Part shown: in pieces, positions 23,106 through 35,101 of the stretch
How the letters are laid out: every line of letters begins with the position of its first letter
Numbering within the stretch: the stretch's first letter is position 1
DNA from: Rhyacichthys aspro
Taxonomy: Eukaryota; Chordata; Actinopteri; Gobiiformes; Rhyacichthyidae
NCBI GenBank assembly: GCA_036850595.1
Contig: CM072163.1
Coordinates: 19,616,639 to 19,680,638 of the forward strand
Reading direction: 5' to 3'
DNA length: 64,000 bases
Translations under genes and position numbers: made by a program
Notes under the pieces: model-generated
What the model saw: only the letters and a program-made list of their open reading frames with translations
What the model was told of the DNA's origin: nothing
The model's database searches: none

Positions 23106-25496
23106 ATAAGTCTTGTTCTGGTAAATCTGGGAAAGTCTTGTGCATATGGTGGAATGGTATATATTTGAATGGTACATACTGGGTTGAATGTGGGCGCATT
23201 GAGTAGGAATTGGACTGGAAACAGTGACTCTGATCTGGCAACTCTGCAAACGCGACATCTCTAATACAGACTGTATTCGAACTAACTTTCACACTCTCTT
23301 CACCCATCCTATATTATGGCAACGATTACAAAATATTTTAAAAAGTTAAAAGTTGACAGTTTAATAAATATAATACAACTCTGCCTTTTTGATTAGCACC
23401 GGAACACATTAAAAGCTACACTAGACTACAGAATACTTTTTATTTCACAAGAGACCAATAGAAAAGTTAATGAAAAATCACTTAACACTTCCATAACTCA
23501 TTTGCTGAAAAAGTTTGCTTTAACTTTAACCTCAGTTGCCAAGTGACTAAGTGTGCTATTTTTCTCCGGCTCCTTCCATGACACTATTAGCTCTACAGGT
23601 AGCAATCAGCTGGCTCAAATGGGCTATTGAAGATAATGGCACAGGAAGAAAGAACTACCTCATTACTTTTAAAATACTTTCACCTTTTGAGCTAATCCAA
23701 AGTGACTGATGAATTACCTTTGAATCATAGTTAATCATTTAGAGGCGAGGTTAAATGTGCATTGTGTAAACTAGAACAACGCTGGTCACAAATGTGTTTT
23801 CGGTAGTCTATAATTCATTCTAATTAATAGTCTTTGCATGCATTTAAAGCGCCATCTACGCTGCCAATAGGGACCCAAAAATGTATTCATTATTTGCTTA
23901 ATTGAACGACCTGGAAACTTCTTGATCTTATTTTTGTTGTATTGTGTTTGTTCCACTTGACATTGTTTCCTGGAGATAGTTTACTGTTGTCTGAAATTCA
24001 GATAAAGGACAAGGCAATGAGAATTTAGAGATTGTAGTTCCCAACATTAGATTAGCACATAACAACATTGAGAGCTAACATCTTTTGATAGCTAACACAC
24101 AAGATTAAATGCATACGATATGAAAAACTCATCAGTCAGTGTTGCGCTCCTAGGACTGATGCCATGGACCCAACCAATCACTTTTGTAGGCTTTCACAGC
24201 AGCTAAACCTTCAAGTCAATTGAAAAATCACTCTTTTTCATTAAACATGGCTCACATACAACAAATGGGATTTTCTTTTTGTATTTTTCTCTTGAAACAG
24301 CGTCTTATCTCCCCCTGTCTCTGCCGTAGCTGCTGCCTTCTTCAGTCATCTGCCGTCTTCTGCAATGGACAAGACAATTAGCAACAGCAGTGTTGTAGAA
24401 GCAATGATGAACAACTATTGTTAAATTGACAAATATTTTCTGGTTCAAAAAAATTAAAGTGAGGAAGGGGCCATCCATTGATTCCTGTTTCTAGTGAACA
24501 CTGCTGGAGAAGAAGCACACTCATTCACACAATCTTTAATAAAGCTTTTATGAACTTAATTGATTTTGTCTCTACATTTTTAATGTCAACTCATCATTAG
24601 ACCTGTTCATAGACAGCAGCATGTCCCTGCAGGGCTACCATAGGTGCTCACAAGCTCTAGAAAATAAAGAATGTAAGATGTGAAGTTACAGTCTGCAGTT
24701 TTACCATCACACACTGCCATTAATGACACAATGAACCTTTAAGACATAAGTTATATACAGCAAGTGTAGAATATCCGTGTTATTGGATTTACAAGCAGCA
24801 AGCAGTTCATATATATTTCTGCACAATAAATAAAAGAATAATACTTCTTATGCAGACCTCAAGTCACACAAAAGTCAAATGGCTTTCGCTTTGTTTGACC
24901 TGTCATTCTTCTTTGCAGACCGTGAAATTACCATAATTATCCAATAATACCACTGTGTGCTAACGAGAGTTGGAGTAATGTTTCATGAAATCTAAATTAA
25001 ATATAACAATACAGCACTCAAGCCTCATTTCAAAATCTTTAGAAAGAGTTTCCTTTCCTTAAAAAGCTTCAATTACCAACACAATTAGATGATTATACGA
25101 GTTATGAATAAGCTTTATGTAGAGATAAGGGTCAGTGTAAATTATGGGTGGGCGACGTGGGAAAGATATATCACAATTTGTTGATATATATGACATTTGT
25201 GGACATCCAGTCTCACTTAACTTCACAGGAATTCTCCTCTTACCGCTGCTTCTTCTTGCCATCATCTTGAGTACTTACCCCATTCTTCATGTCGGCTCCA
25301 GTCTGTTCATCCCACATTCTGTCCGGCACTTCCAGCTCTTTCCACAGTCTTGTTTCTGCAATAAAGAGCTGTTGAACTCTTTCTGTTTTGTGCGGGTTGA
25401 GTGTGTGAGTTGAGTCGAGATCGGTTGGGCCTGGATTAATGACTCTGAAGATCAGTGCTTTTGACTAGAAGGTTTATGGTGGAAACTGGGCTAATG
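23106..25496. other. Non-coding DNA, no gene seen
   Basis: AT-rich unique sequence. The stretch 23700-23880 is complex, with TAAT-rich words and a TTTGCATGCATTTAAAG motif, and could be a conserved element. No coding exon recognised. Confidence 0.45.
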
Positions 25497-26446
25497 TTGG
25501 AAGGAGGAGGGAGAAAGAAGGAAGAAGAAAGAAGGAGGAGGAAGAAGAAGAAGGAGGAGAAGGAGGAAGAAGAAGAAAGAAGGAAGAAGAAGAAGGCGGA
25601 GGAGGAGGAGGAGGAGGAGGAGGAGGAGGAGGAGGAGGAAGAGGGAGGAAGAATAAGAAGGAGGAGGAGGAAGAAGAAGAAGGGGGAAGAAGAAGGAGGA
25701 AAAAGGAGGAAGAAAAAGAAGAAGGAGGAGGAGGAGGAAGAAGGAGGATGAAGAAGAAGGAGGAAGAAGAAGGAGGAGGAAGGAGGAGGAAGAAGAAGGA
25801 GGAAGGAGGAGGAGGAGGAAGAAGGAGGAGGAAGGAGAAGAAGGAAGAGGAAGAAGAAAGAAGGAGGAAAAAGGAGGAAGAAAAAGAAGAAGGAGGAGAA
25901 GGAAGAAGGAGGATGAAGAAGAAGGAGGAAGAAGAAGAAAGAAGGAGTAGATAGTAGAAGAAGGAAGGAAGGAAGGAAGGAAGGAAGAAGAAGGAGGAAG
26001 GAAGAAGGAGGAGGAAGAAGGAAGAAGGAGGAAGAAGGAGGAAGAAGAAGAAGGAGGAAGAAGGAGGAAGAAGAAGAAGAAGAAAAAGAAGAAAGAAGGA
26101 GGAGGAGGAAGAAGGAGGAAAAAGAAGGAGGAGGAGGAAGAAGGAGGAGGAAGAAGGAGGAAGAAGAAGAAGGAGGAGGAAGAAGAAGAAGGAGGAGGAA
26201 GTAGTAGGAAGAAGAAAAAGAAGAAAGAAGGAGGAGGAGGAAGAAAGAAGGAGGAGGAGGAAGAAGGAGGAAAAAGAAGAAGGAGGAGGAAGAAGGAGGA
26301 AGAAGAAGAAGGAGGAGGAAGAAGAAGAAGGAGGAGGAAATAGTAGGAAGAAGAAGAAAGAAGAAGAAGGAGGAAGAGGAAGGAGGAAGAAGAAGAAATA
26401 GAAGGGAGAAAGAAGGAAAAAAGAAGAAGAGGAAGAAAGAAGAAAG
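25497..26446. repeat. Long polypurine tract (GGA/GAA-rich), about 950 bp
   Basis: The plus strand is almost only A and G for about 950 bases. It consists of interleaved GGA, GAA, GAAA and GGAA units with roughly a dozen pyrimidine interruptions (for example near 25595, 25652, 25748, 25914, 25946-25954, 26203, 26341 and 26399). It contains a 45-bp pure (GGA)n block near 25595-25638 and an (AAGG)n block near 25961-25985. Minus-strand frames of over 300 Ser/Phe/Leu/Pro residues are artefacts. Such tracts can form intramolecular triplexes and stall polymerases. Confidence 0.97.
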
Positions 26447-26469
26447 GCAAGAGTTAAGGACTGGGGACT

Positions 26470-27100
26470 CTGGATGTGGGTACGCTGACAGGTAAAGACA
26501 GGGAGCTGTCTCATATGAGACAGAAAGTTGTTATTTTGTGTGTCCAGGTGGAAACATAGCAAGCATTTGAGCAGGGTTTAAACTGTTTTATTATAGTGTG
26601 GACAGGAAGATAAATGGAGAGGAGTGCACATGAAGGAGTTTGTGAAGAATATTGTGAAGGTGAAAAGAGTGTCCGAGTGTGAAGCTGGAAATTGAAGGTG
26701 TGATGTTGTATGTTGTTAGTGGTTATGCTCCACAAACAGGTTGTGACGCAAAGAGGAAAGCGATATTCTGGAGGGAGTTAGGACTGATGCAGAGTGTTCC
26801 CAGAGGTGAGAGTGTGGTGATTGGTGCGAACTTGAATGGAAATGTTGAAGAGAATAAAGGTGAGGAGGAGGAGGAGGTGATGGGCAGGTTATGTGTTCAG
26901 GAGAGGAACTTAGAAGGACGGATGGTAGATGTGATAGACTCTGCCAAAAGGATGGAGATGCTATAGTGAACACTTCCTTCCAAAAGAGGAACATGAGGTG
27001 ACATAGACCTGGGGGGTGGAGGTGGATGGTGGTGTTTAGGATGACTTTGGAGCTTTTTTTTGTTTTACCATCCACCATTGATCTGTGCCTTCTGTTGATG
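26470..27100 (+). mobile_element. RTE-type LINE, endonuclease-domain fragment
   Basis: This is a decayed endonuclease domain of a non-LTR retrotransposon. The best frame (26679-26966) has the family phrases MKLEIEGVML, VVSGYAPQTGC, a GESVVIGANLNGNV block (the usual form is IGADFNGHV, so the catalytic Asp appears as Asn), EEVMGRLCVQERNLEGRMVD and AKRMEM. Preceding bases in another frame match the usual GFKLFY...NGVGV...FVKNIVKVKRVS part, and the next bases in a third frame match AIVNTSFQKR. Several frameshifts and stops make it dead. Hosts often mis-annotate such copies as 'craniofacial development protein 2-like'. Its 5' side abuts the purine tract. Confidence 0.85.
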
Positions 27101-29714
27101 ACATATGGCATTTAAATGTTGGTTCCACTCAAACTGATAAACAAAGGCTGGCCCGCTGGCGCACAGATCTGGGCCTTAGATTAGTCTTCACCACTGTGTT
27201 ATAATGACGACCTGGAGGAGAGTGTGGGTTTAAGTACTGCAGCAGCTGATGAGGAGATTGATTGCAGGTGTGAAGACCAGCCTTGGAGCAGGAGCAGAGC
27301 CATGAACACAGCAGCAACACTGACAGACAAAGGGAGGGGGAAGAAAACTGGGAGCAAACAACAACCGAACCAGAGCCAATACTGTCACAGAGCTGGCTGG
27401 AGTCAAAGGGCTATTGAAGGTCCTTCATTTGACCTTTCTTTATTGCCTCCATCACATCAAGATCCTGATTGCGCAAAGACATATTGTACTTTCAGGACCT
27501 TAGAAATAGTGTTGTTTCAAAGCTTAGTTCTGAATCTATATTTGGCACTGTCTTCCAAAATAAAAAAGAGAAGCATGAGGTCATTAACTGATCAGTATAT
27601 TAATGTTATGTAATGTTATGTAAGTCACATTATTAGTTGTTTACAGCTTTGGGATTCATTACTCATTGCTCATTATACAGACTCATTATACATACATAAA
27701 AATAGGAAAATGGTTTGGAGTGAAAAGCTTATCTCAATATTGTACTTATGTCTCTACTTATGTCTGCAGAATTAACATACAGTTCTAATATTGGATAATA
27801 TTGGATAAACATGGCCCACGTTAAGTATTAAGTAATAAATGTTATAATTTCTCATTTCAAATAATTTCTTAAGATCTTTAAGGTGTTTACTGTGAGCCCA
27901 GACTCACTCAAGAGCCTCCTCCAGTCTTAGTGCTAATAGCTCCTCTCTGTTAGCAGAAGTCTGTGAAGGTGTTGCACAGCTCCTAGTGTTATTTTTTTTT
28001 AAACCCAAATATGGCTTAGCTGTATGACAGTCCAGAGATAACAAGTTGTTTCACATTTTAAATTTCAGTAATCCTAGCTTGTGTCTGTGTTGTTTTGATT
28101 TGCTTCAGGTTGACTAATTGTTGTTGAGTCTGCGTATTGTTTACAGTGGATTAATCTGAGGTGATTTAAAAGAGTCGTTGTCACACTTTGATTGGACATT
28201 TTGCTTGGTGTTTGTGATCTTTCTTGTGTAAACGTGGACATATTCCACATGACTTAAGTAGAATATATATGGCTTGTACATTCAGGTATAATCATGTCGT
28301 CTTGCTTGCTGTAAATGCCATAATTACAACTAACACCTTAACAATCCCTCATCCAGCCACCCACCCACAGCCAGCCACTTTAAAAAACAAGTAAACCTCT
28401 CAGATTTGTCTGTTTTCAGCTCGACAAAAACCCGCACAGTCCAGCTGCTCCCCTCAGGCCTCCTCGGAGCACCTCAAAGCAGAAATACTCCTTCAAAGAG
28501 GGAAGGGGTGAGACTTGCAGCGAGGCAGGCGGACTTCAGCACAGCTCAAGTGGTGCACTGGATGAATTGTGGCAGCGTCTTGAGTGGCTAATGACGCTGG
28601 AGTGAGCATTCACATGTGGGAAGTCCCACTGGGTGGACACTGTGGATGTAAGCTCTAATTATTGTCAGACAGCTGATATGGGAACAAAGACTTCACAAGA
28701 GCGGTGTGAAAAACACTCGATAAAAAAAGAAATAACAGGAAAGATGCGTTATATAGAATAACACATCTGATTGTATAAGAAGGACTTTCATATGTCACAG
28801 CAGGTTTAACATTTGTTCTCGTCATGAAGCTGTCAGCACAAAAAACTTTTTTATTAAGTTGTTTGACTCTCTGTACACCACTTGCAGGACAAAAAAAAAA
28901 AAAAAAAAAAGGTGGTAAAAGGTACTTACAGAGTTTCCACCATACACTTCACATGGCCTATAACAATGAACTCCACAAATCTCAGCAGCATCAGTCCCAA
29001 TGCCTGCCTTTTTCACACAAAAATGCACAAAAACGCCCATGTACCCACCACCTTCTGAAAACAACAGGTATAATACAACAAATATGTGAAAACCAAAATG
29101 AACAGGGTTTGCAATAAATTGATCACACAGGTACCCTTTTTTTTTTTACTTGGTTATGTTTGTTTAGTCGGAAAAAATGTATGCACAAACTATGGTGAAA
29201 TCTGGTTTAAGGGGCAGAGGGTTAAGGCTTCCCATTTGCCACAGTTCACTGTACTGTGGTTAGGGTTGTCCAGGTCCTCTCCAGTCTGCTGCCTCGACGC
29301 CATTTGTCCAGCACACAACTCCAAAGAACAACCCACAGTCACTGATTGAACATCTTCAGTAGCTTGTTACTGCCCAATGCTTCACCTGTGCTCTGAAGCC
29401 CCTCCTACACCTCCTCAGTTCTGTGGGGAAGTCAGGTTTTGTGCTTTGTTTTTCTTCTTCATATCCACCTCTCTTAACTGTTAAAATAAAGTAAGCTCTG
29501 GCCCTAGTGGGATATATAAAGAGTGCTGTACATAATGTTCCATGTTGCATAAATGTGTTGTGAACCCTGTTAACTCTAAAGTTGGTGCTTGAGCAATTTG
29601 TCTCTGCGTGTGCAGGCATGACTTATAATCATACAATTTTATGCCTTATGTTCTTGTGTCGACTCAATGAGAGCACTTAATAAAGCACTAAGAGTCTAGC
29701 AATATGTTTATTTG

Positions 29715-29717
<3 letters not shown>
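27101..29717. other. Non-coding DNA, no gene seen
   Basis: Mixed sequence without a recognisable gene. It holds short tandem duplications (TAATATTGGA twice near 27790, TAATGTTATG twice near 27602, TACTTATGTCT twice near 27744) and a 20-base poly(A) at 28891-28910. A 129-codon frame at 27224-27613 gives no known product. Confidence 0.5.

Positions 29718-29756
<39 letters not shown>
29718..29756. repeat. (AG)n microsatellite
   Basis: Perfect alternating A and G for 39 bases. Confidence 0.97.
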
Positions 29757-29761
<5 letters not shown>

Positions 29762-29821
29762 CAAAGTATTCTAAAGCCTGAGGGTGTGCCGTGAGAAATA
29801 TAATAATTACCCGTTAGGAGT

Positions 29822-30430
29822 TTAAGGCCTAGTCCACACGTAGCCGGGTATTTGGGAAAATGAACAAATTTTTATGCGTTTGGGCCTTTCATCCACACCT
29901 AAAGGCAGTATTGCGTCACTAAAAAAGATCATTTCTGAAAACTTTTTGAAAATTTTGGAAAACTTCTTTTTTGCGTTTGCGTGTGTACATAGGAAAATGG
30001 GGTTTTAGGTTACCGAACGTCACAGCCTGCGACAAGTCATGCATCTACGTCACATGTGCGACCCTTGTTGATGGGGTCAGGGGTGAACAGAATGGATGCA
30101 ATCAGAGGTCTGCTGTGTACTTTCATGCAAACGCTTTTTGTTTGCCTGTTTTTACAAGCGCAGCTGCTTCATTACGTTGAGGCGCAAAGGAGAGGGAGCG
30201 CTCTGAAGTGACAGCAACAAACAAAAGTCATTCTGATTGGCTAGCATGGCTTTAAGTTTCGCAATACGCTGCCACCTACAGGCTTGGTATGTGTACAACA
30301 GCGCTGAAAGGCGTATTTATGCGGGTTCGTGTAGATGAAAACTTTTTTGAAAACGGTCTGATGTGTATGGAATTATTTTTGAAAACGGGGTGGGGGGGTG
30401 GGGGGGTTTATATGTGTCCAAATACCTTAA
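29822..30430. mobile_element. Non-autonomous DNA element of the 'CCTAGTCCACACG' type
   Basis: The left end reads TTAAGGCCTAGTCCACACGTAG. The right end read on the minus strand gives TTAAGGTATTTGGACACATAT, which matches imperfectly. The interior repeats ACTTTTTGAAAA and TTTTGAAAACGG words in the style of common fish elements with this terminus. It contains CpG-rich sequence and no transposase. A hAT affinity is possible but I see no 8-bp duplication. Its right end contains a G-rich run. Confidence 0.6.
30387..30406 (+). other. G-run, potential G-quadruplex
   Basis: Runs of 4, 7 and 7 guanines are separated by single T residues on the plus strand, 24 bases inside the right end of the surrounding element. 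Splitting the long runs gives at least four G3 tracts with one-base loops. Confidence 0.7.
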
Positions 30431-32009
30431 TACTTCTGGGGCCAATATAGGAAAAACTCGACATTTGGCCTAATTTTTTTCTGCTAACTTTTAGTTTTTA
30501 TTACATCTCACTGCACATTGGCCTCCATCAAATCACAAAGTACGCTAAGGAGCATCAAAGACCACCTAATGAGTCTGACTCAAGAAAATCTGCCTAGCTT
30601 ATCGGGTTGGCTGGCTGTATGAAATACCCCCTAAAATATGCTCTTGATGTATTCAGTTGGATCATATCATCTCAGCCTAATGTATGTTTATTTTGATATT
30701 CCTGACTGTTGTGCCTTTTTGTATGTGGTATGAATATCCCTTAAGCATCGACTGATTTATGTGAAACTACTGTATGATGTTCAGAATCTGGTTGTTGGTG
30801 CTTTAGTCCAGTGTTGGCAGACAGTAGGGAAAATATTTAAAAGTTTGCATTCACTCAATGTTTAACAAATCTCTTAAGAGCTTTTTTCTGTTCGCAAACG
30901 ACATGAGCTCGGTGCACATTTTAACATTTTCAGTGGATAAAACTAGCAACAGTCACTGAAAATTCTGCATAAGCCAGATGATTTTGGGAAACAGCAACTT
31001 AACGACTACATGTGTGATGTCAGTAAGAGGGGAGACAGTAGGGAGATAGGCTATATCAAATCGTACCAATTGATTTTGGAAACAATATGTACCATTTGCG
31101 CTCTGTTCAATATGGAGGTCTAAGACTTATTTAACTTTTGTGACCTTTAAAATCAGAAGTAGGCTGAACATTTAAAGTATTGCAGATTAAATGAACTATA
31201 TTTATGAAGTTCAGTAAATGTCCAAAGTTAATTGGTTGATTGGGCACTGTTGGTATATACATAAAGATTATAACTTATGAAATTAAATTGTATTGTCACA
31301 CATTGTCACATCATTTTAGAACCGTTAAAACACACACACAAAAAAATCACTTTTTAACACACTTTTTCATAAAATTAAAAAAAATTCTCAATCCACCAGT
31401 AGAATATTGAATTGACTGTTAATCACATCTAATATAATGTTTTTTGCTTGATGACATGAATCTAGAATCATAGAATATACCTGCTGTGGTGTTGCTCCTT
31501 CTTCTGTTGTTTTGATTGACATCTACAGCGTCAATACATATATAAGCATGTCATAACAATATAAATGCACGTCTATTGTACATATACGTATTGAATAAAC
31601 ATTATACAAACAGACATTAAATAAACACACTAAGCCTCAGCCTTATTATTATTATTTAAGTCTTTATTTTGTAATCCAGTAGGTATAAGGTCTTTTTATG
31701 AAACACAAGAAAATGGATAACCCTTATTATGTCTGATAGTTGCAGATGACTTATGACAGTGAAAATGTAAGATAGTCTAACAAATATAAACGGGGCTCAT
31801 TAATTATGAATTATCTACAGACTAATAATGTTAATGGCAAGGAGTGAAACTGACTGGAGAGACTGGTTGTCCAGGCAGCTCAGTCCTTTTCATCTTCAGA
31901 CTCACAGTTTGAACAGGAAAGTCCCATCAGGAGAGGCACGTGCTCTTCTCTTCCACAATTCTTCACCTCTGTGCTTCTCCCTCCATCAGCAGGTGACTTG
32001 AAGGGGATA
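30431..32009. other. Non-coding DNA, no gene seen
   Basis: AT-rich unique sequence with short ATT-repeats near 31645. No open frame of note. Confidence 0.5.
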
Positions 32010-32345
32010 ATCCCCGCCAATCAATTAACCTTCAAGCCAAAGTCATCAGCCGGCGCCGCTTGGGCTTATTTCAGCGTTTGCAGAATCAAAGGGGAAATGA
32101 AGGGAAGCGTTTAGACGAGGCATGCAACTTCCCCACTGCCGTCTAACCCGCTAATGGAGCAGCTTGTACCGACTCCCATGTGACCTTGGCGTTCATGAAA
32201 TGATGGATACAGGTGATTTAGGCCGGCTCGCTATTGTCGATTGTGCTGCTTTGTCGCAGATTCGACCAAATTACACAATTTGGTGGAAGAAAAAAGCAGG
32301 ATTACTGCATCCGGAGCCGATAAATAGTTCCTAATTCTCCTCAGT
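32010..32345. other. Complex block, possible conserved non-coding element
   Basis: This stretch is richer in C+G than its surroundings and contains CCAATCAATTAACC, a CGGCGCCGC core near 32050, CCGCTAATGG and CGATTGTGCTGCTTTG. There is no open frame and no repeat family. The regulatory reading is inference from texture. Confidence 0.22.
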
Positions 32346-35070
32346 GGAGCAGGACTGGGTCAGTCTGAGGTCAGAGTGGTCATTTCTGTGGCTCAAATCA
32401 ACACCAGTGAGTGAGAGTAGAAGTGAGCGGCACTACTCATGCTGTAGTCACAAATCTGACGGCAGCAATTTCATTTATATCTGCTCAACACTTTCACTAT
32501 AAACACACATATATACTATAATATTGGTGGGGTTTCAGTATAAAAATATTCAGTTTTCAATACTTCCAGTTTTCAATACTTTCTGATTGGCTTACAGGTG
32601 TAAAACCATGCATTCTGTAACTACCTTTGTAAGTACATATATTTATTATTGATACCATATGACACATTTGAACTATGCTATAACAGACTGCACATGTAAA
32701 CACCTAAGCAGCTCAGAGATGATCTGGTATCATACCCTGACATGGAAATAGGGACAATAGCATGTCTTTCATGGGCACAACATCTGACAGGCTTTAGCGT
32801 AAGCACACATTCTGATCCAAGTAGGTCTTTGTCCAATAAAAACCCTTTATGTCCCGACTTTGAACAGCCCGTCTTCAGTGGGATGCCTTTAACCAGTTGC
32901 AGTGCATTTTATTTGTCCATAGACTGTCAGTAGATGTCAGTCACACAGCCCCCATGGGTATTGTAATTTAACCGATGAAAAACAGCGACAGTGTTCTGCA
33001 TGTTTGTAACTTTATAGCTTAAGTACTTTATGTGGCACATAAACGCAAGGTTATTGTTAAGATAGTCTGTCCAAGCATTCTCAGCTTTATTTGTCATTAT
33101 GCTAAAAACAAATTGGAGACGTCCAGCTACAATTCAACTTCCTCAAAATGGTAACTAAGGATTGCTGTAACATACAATTAAAAAGCCGAAATGTGCTGAA
33201 GTGATGTCTGTAAATCTATCCTGTATTATCACATTTACCGATAGATTGAGGGTAAGATCTTGAAACAAAGGTTTAACATTAATTGTACTCTGCTAATCGT
33301 GATGGTTTTAAATTTTTGTAAAATGAAATATTGCCTATACTGTTTAAGGAGACTGTCAAATCCTGTTTTGTAATCTGCAGTCGTTAAATGCCACTCCACA
33401 TTTGCATAAGCTCTGCTCAACTTCAAATTTGTGCTTAGGTTGCCAAGTTTGCTGTATTTGTTGGTTTCACCCCAAGTGCTTGTTACTTCTTGATGCTGGT
33501 TGCTTTTGGTATAAATCCAGGAAGAGCTTGTAAGTAAATAAAAAGTAAACCTTGTTCCAATCTCTCTCCTTTTTTTTTTTTTTGTTTCACTTGTGTTAGC
33601 AAATGGCCCTTTTCAATGTGAGGTTAACCATAGCATCATGACACTACTACACATTTTAGCAAGGGGCTACATTGCTTTCCAGTGATAATTAATTTAAATC
33701 TTATTATTCTACAGTTAAACCCAGTTAAAATGCAGCTTGTGTTTTTCCAGCACCACAACTTTTTGCTTATAACAGAATACACTTTTTAGCGTCTCCCCCA
33801 GTGGCCTGTAGGGGGCTCATATCATGACACAGCGCCACTTAAAGGCAAACACCACTGGAGTGAAATAAGACAGCTGTTGGTGTCCCAGAACGTCTTGTCT
33901 TTTGTAATCAGAAGAAATGACACGCTGTAGAGACAGAAGAGATATGTATTAGTGCCAGGATGATGGCATTCAATCCAATCATGGCCAATTTATTCTCCCA
34001 AATACTACAAGCACTAATCTAATGACGACAAGGAAGGAAAATTGGCTTCTCACCAAAGCTCGGTCACGCAGCTCTGTGAAATGAGCACAGGCCTATATGT
34101 GTCTTAACACAATGTGTATGAACGCCGCAGTCTTTTTGTCTCAAATTTTACTTAGAGTTTGCATTTGGAAAGATAAATGATAGAGTTATATGTGTGTGAA
34201 TGGCATACAGAAATAATTCGTCTTCCATTATCGTTGTGAGACGGGGTGAGCGCAGCTGAGAGGGGATTACTGTCTCAGTCATCTGCCACATCACTTACTT
34301 TAATAAAACTCAGAGCCTGTGATTACATTTCATATGCAGATACAATATGCTGCACGAATAGACAATGAGTATTAAGACAAGGTTAAGTCCCAGGTCCCTC
34401 CAGACTGTGTGCTCTGCTCATAAGAGTCTATATGTAACTCTGCTGATAGTACTCATACAGACTTTAAAACCTTTTCTTTAACTCTCTGGTGCGAAAATGC
34501 TTTCTGGTTTAATACTTCGAAGATGAACTTCATGAATACATTTACATTTTACTTTAACCTGAATACCTTTTGGAGGACAAGTGTTACATTTACACACACT
34601 GTAATTTTGTGCTTATTCGTGTTAAACAGGCATTACCTGAGGCACTTTTTTTCTCTTGCATTGAAGAAAAACCAATGACACATTGTTATAGGAATCACCT
34701 GACAAGATCAAGACATCATCTAGGCTCAAGGATTTTCATAAATGTGAATGTACAGCGTGTACCAGACGCTTAGGCCAAACATGATTGCTTCTGAATTGGT
34801 CTACATCAATGTCAACAAGGAAGTAATGGATACTGATAATACATAAACAGTGCCTATTCTATCTCAGGCTTTGTCTGTTAACTCAGAGAAATAGTGCAAA
34901 AAAGAATAGAGAAAGTGGAAACAAATGTAAGAAATGCACTACTGAGATGTTTAATGCTCCAGAGATAATTATGGGATTGCAATTCTAAAGAAAGCTCTAA
35001 ACTTCTGAGTTGGTCCAATTTGACTTTTTCTGATAAAAGAAAAGCAGGAAAGGTAGCTATGCTGCTGTTT
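32346..35070. other. Non-coding DNA, no gene seen
   Basis: Unique AT-rich sequence with a T-run near 33571-33583. At 33796-33842 GTGGCCTGTAGGGGGC and GCGCCAC face each other as a loose inverted pair. The part 33950-34350 is complex but gives no protein. Confidence 0.45.
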
Positions 35071-35101
35071 GGGTTGGGTGGAGGGTTGGGGAAGGGATGG
35101 G
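35071..35101 (+). other. Canonical G-quadruplex motif
   Basis: Six tracts of at least three G lie within 31 bases, with loops of two to four bases (pattern G3-TT-G3-TGGA-G3-TT-G4-AA-G3-AT-G3). This satisfies the standard four-tract rule several times over. It is isolated in AT-rich DNA with no promoter features that I recognise. Confidence 0.85.

Noticed and set aside
25455..26562. Very long open frames (up to 362 codons) over the purine tract
   Set aside because: They encode only runs of Ser, Phe, Leu and Pro (minus) or Glu, Lys, Arg and Gly (plus). They follow from the simple-repeat sequence, and stops cannot occur by composition.
33796..33842. CTCF-like CCTGTAGGGGGC with an inverted GTGGC/GCCAC pair
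   Set aside because: The match to the CTCF core is partial, and the inverted pair is only 5 bp; neither is strong enough to list as a site.
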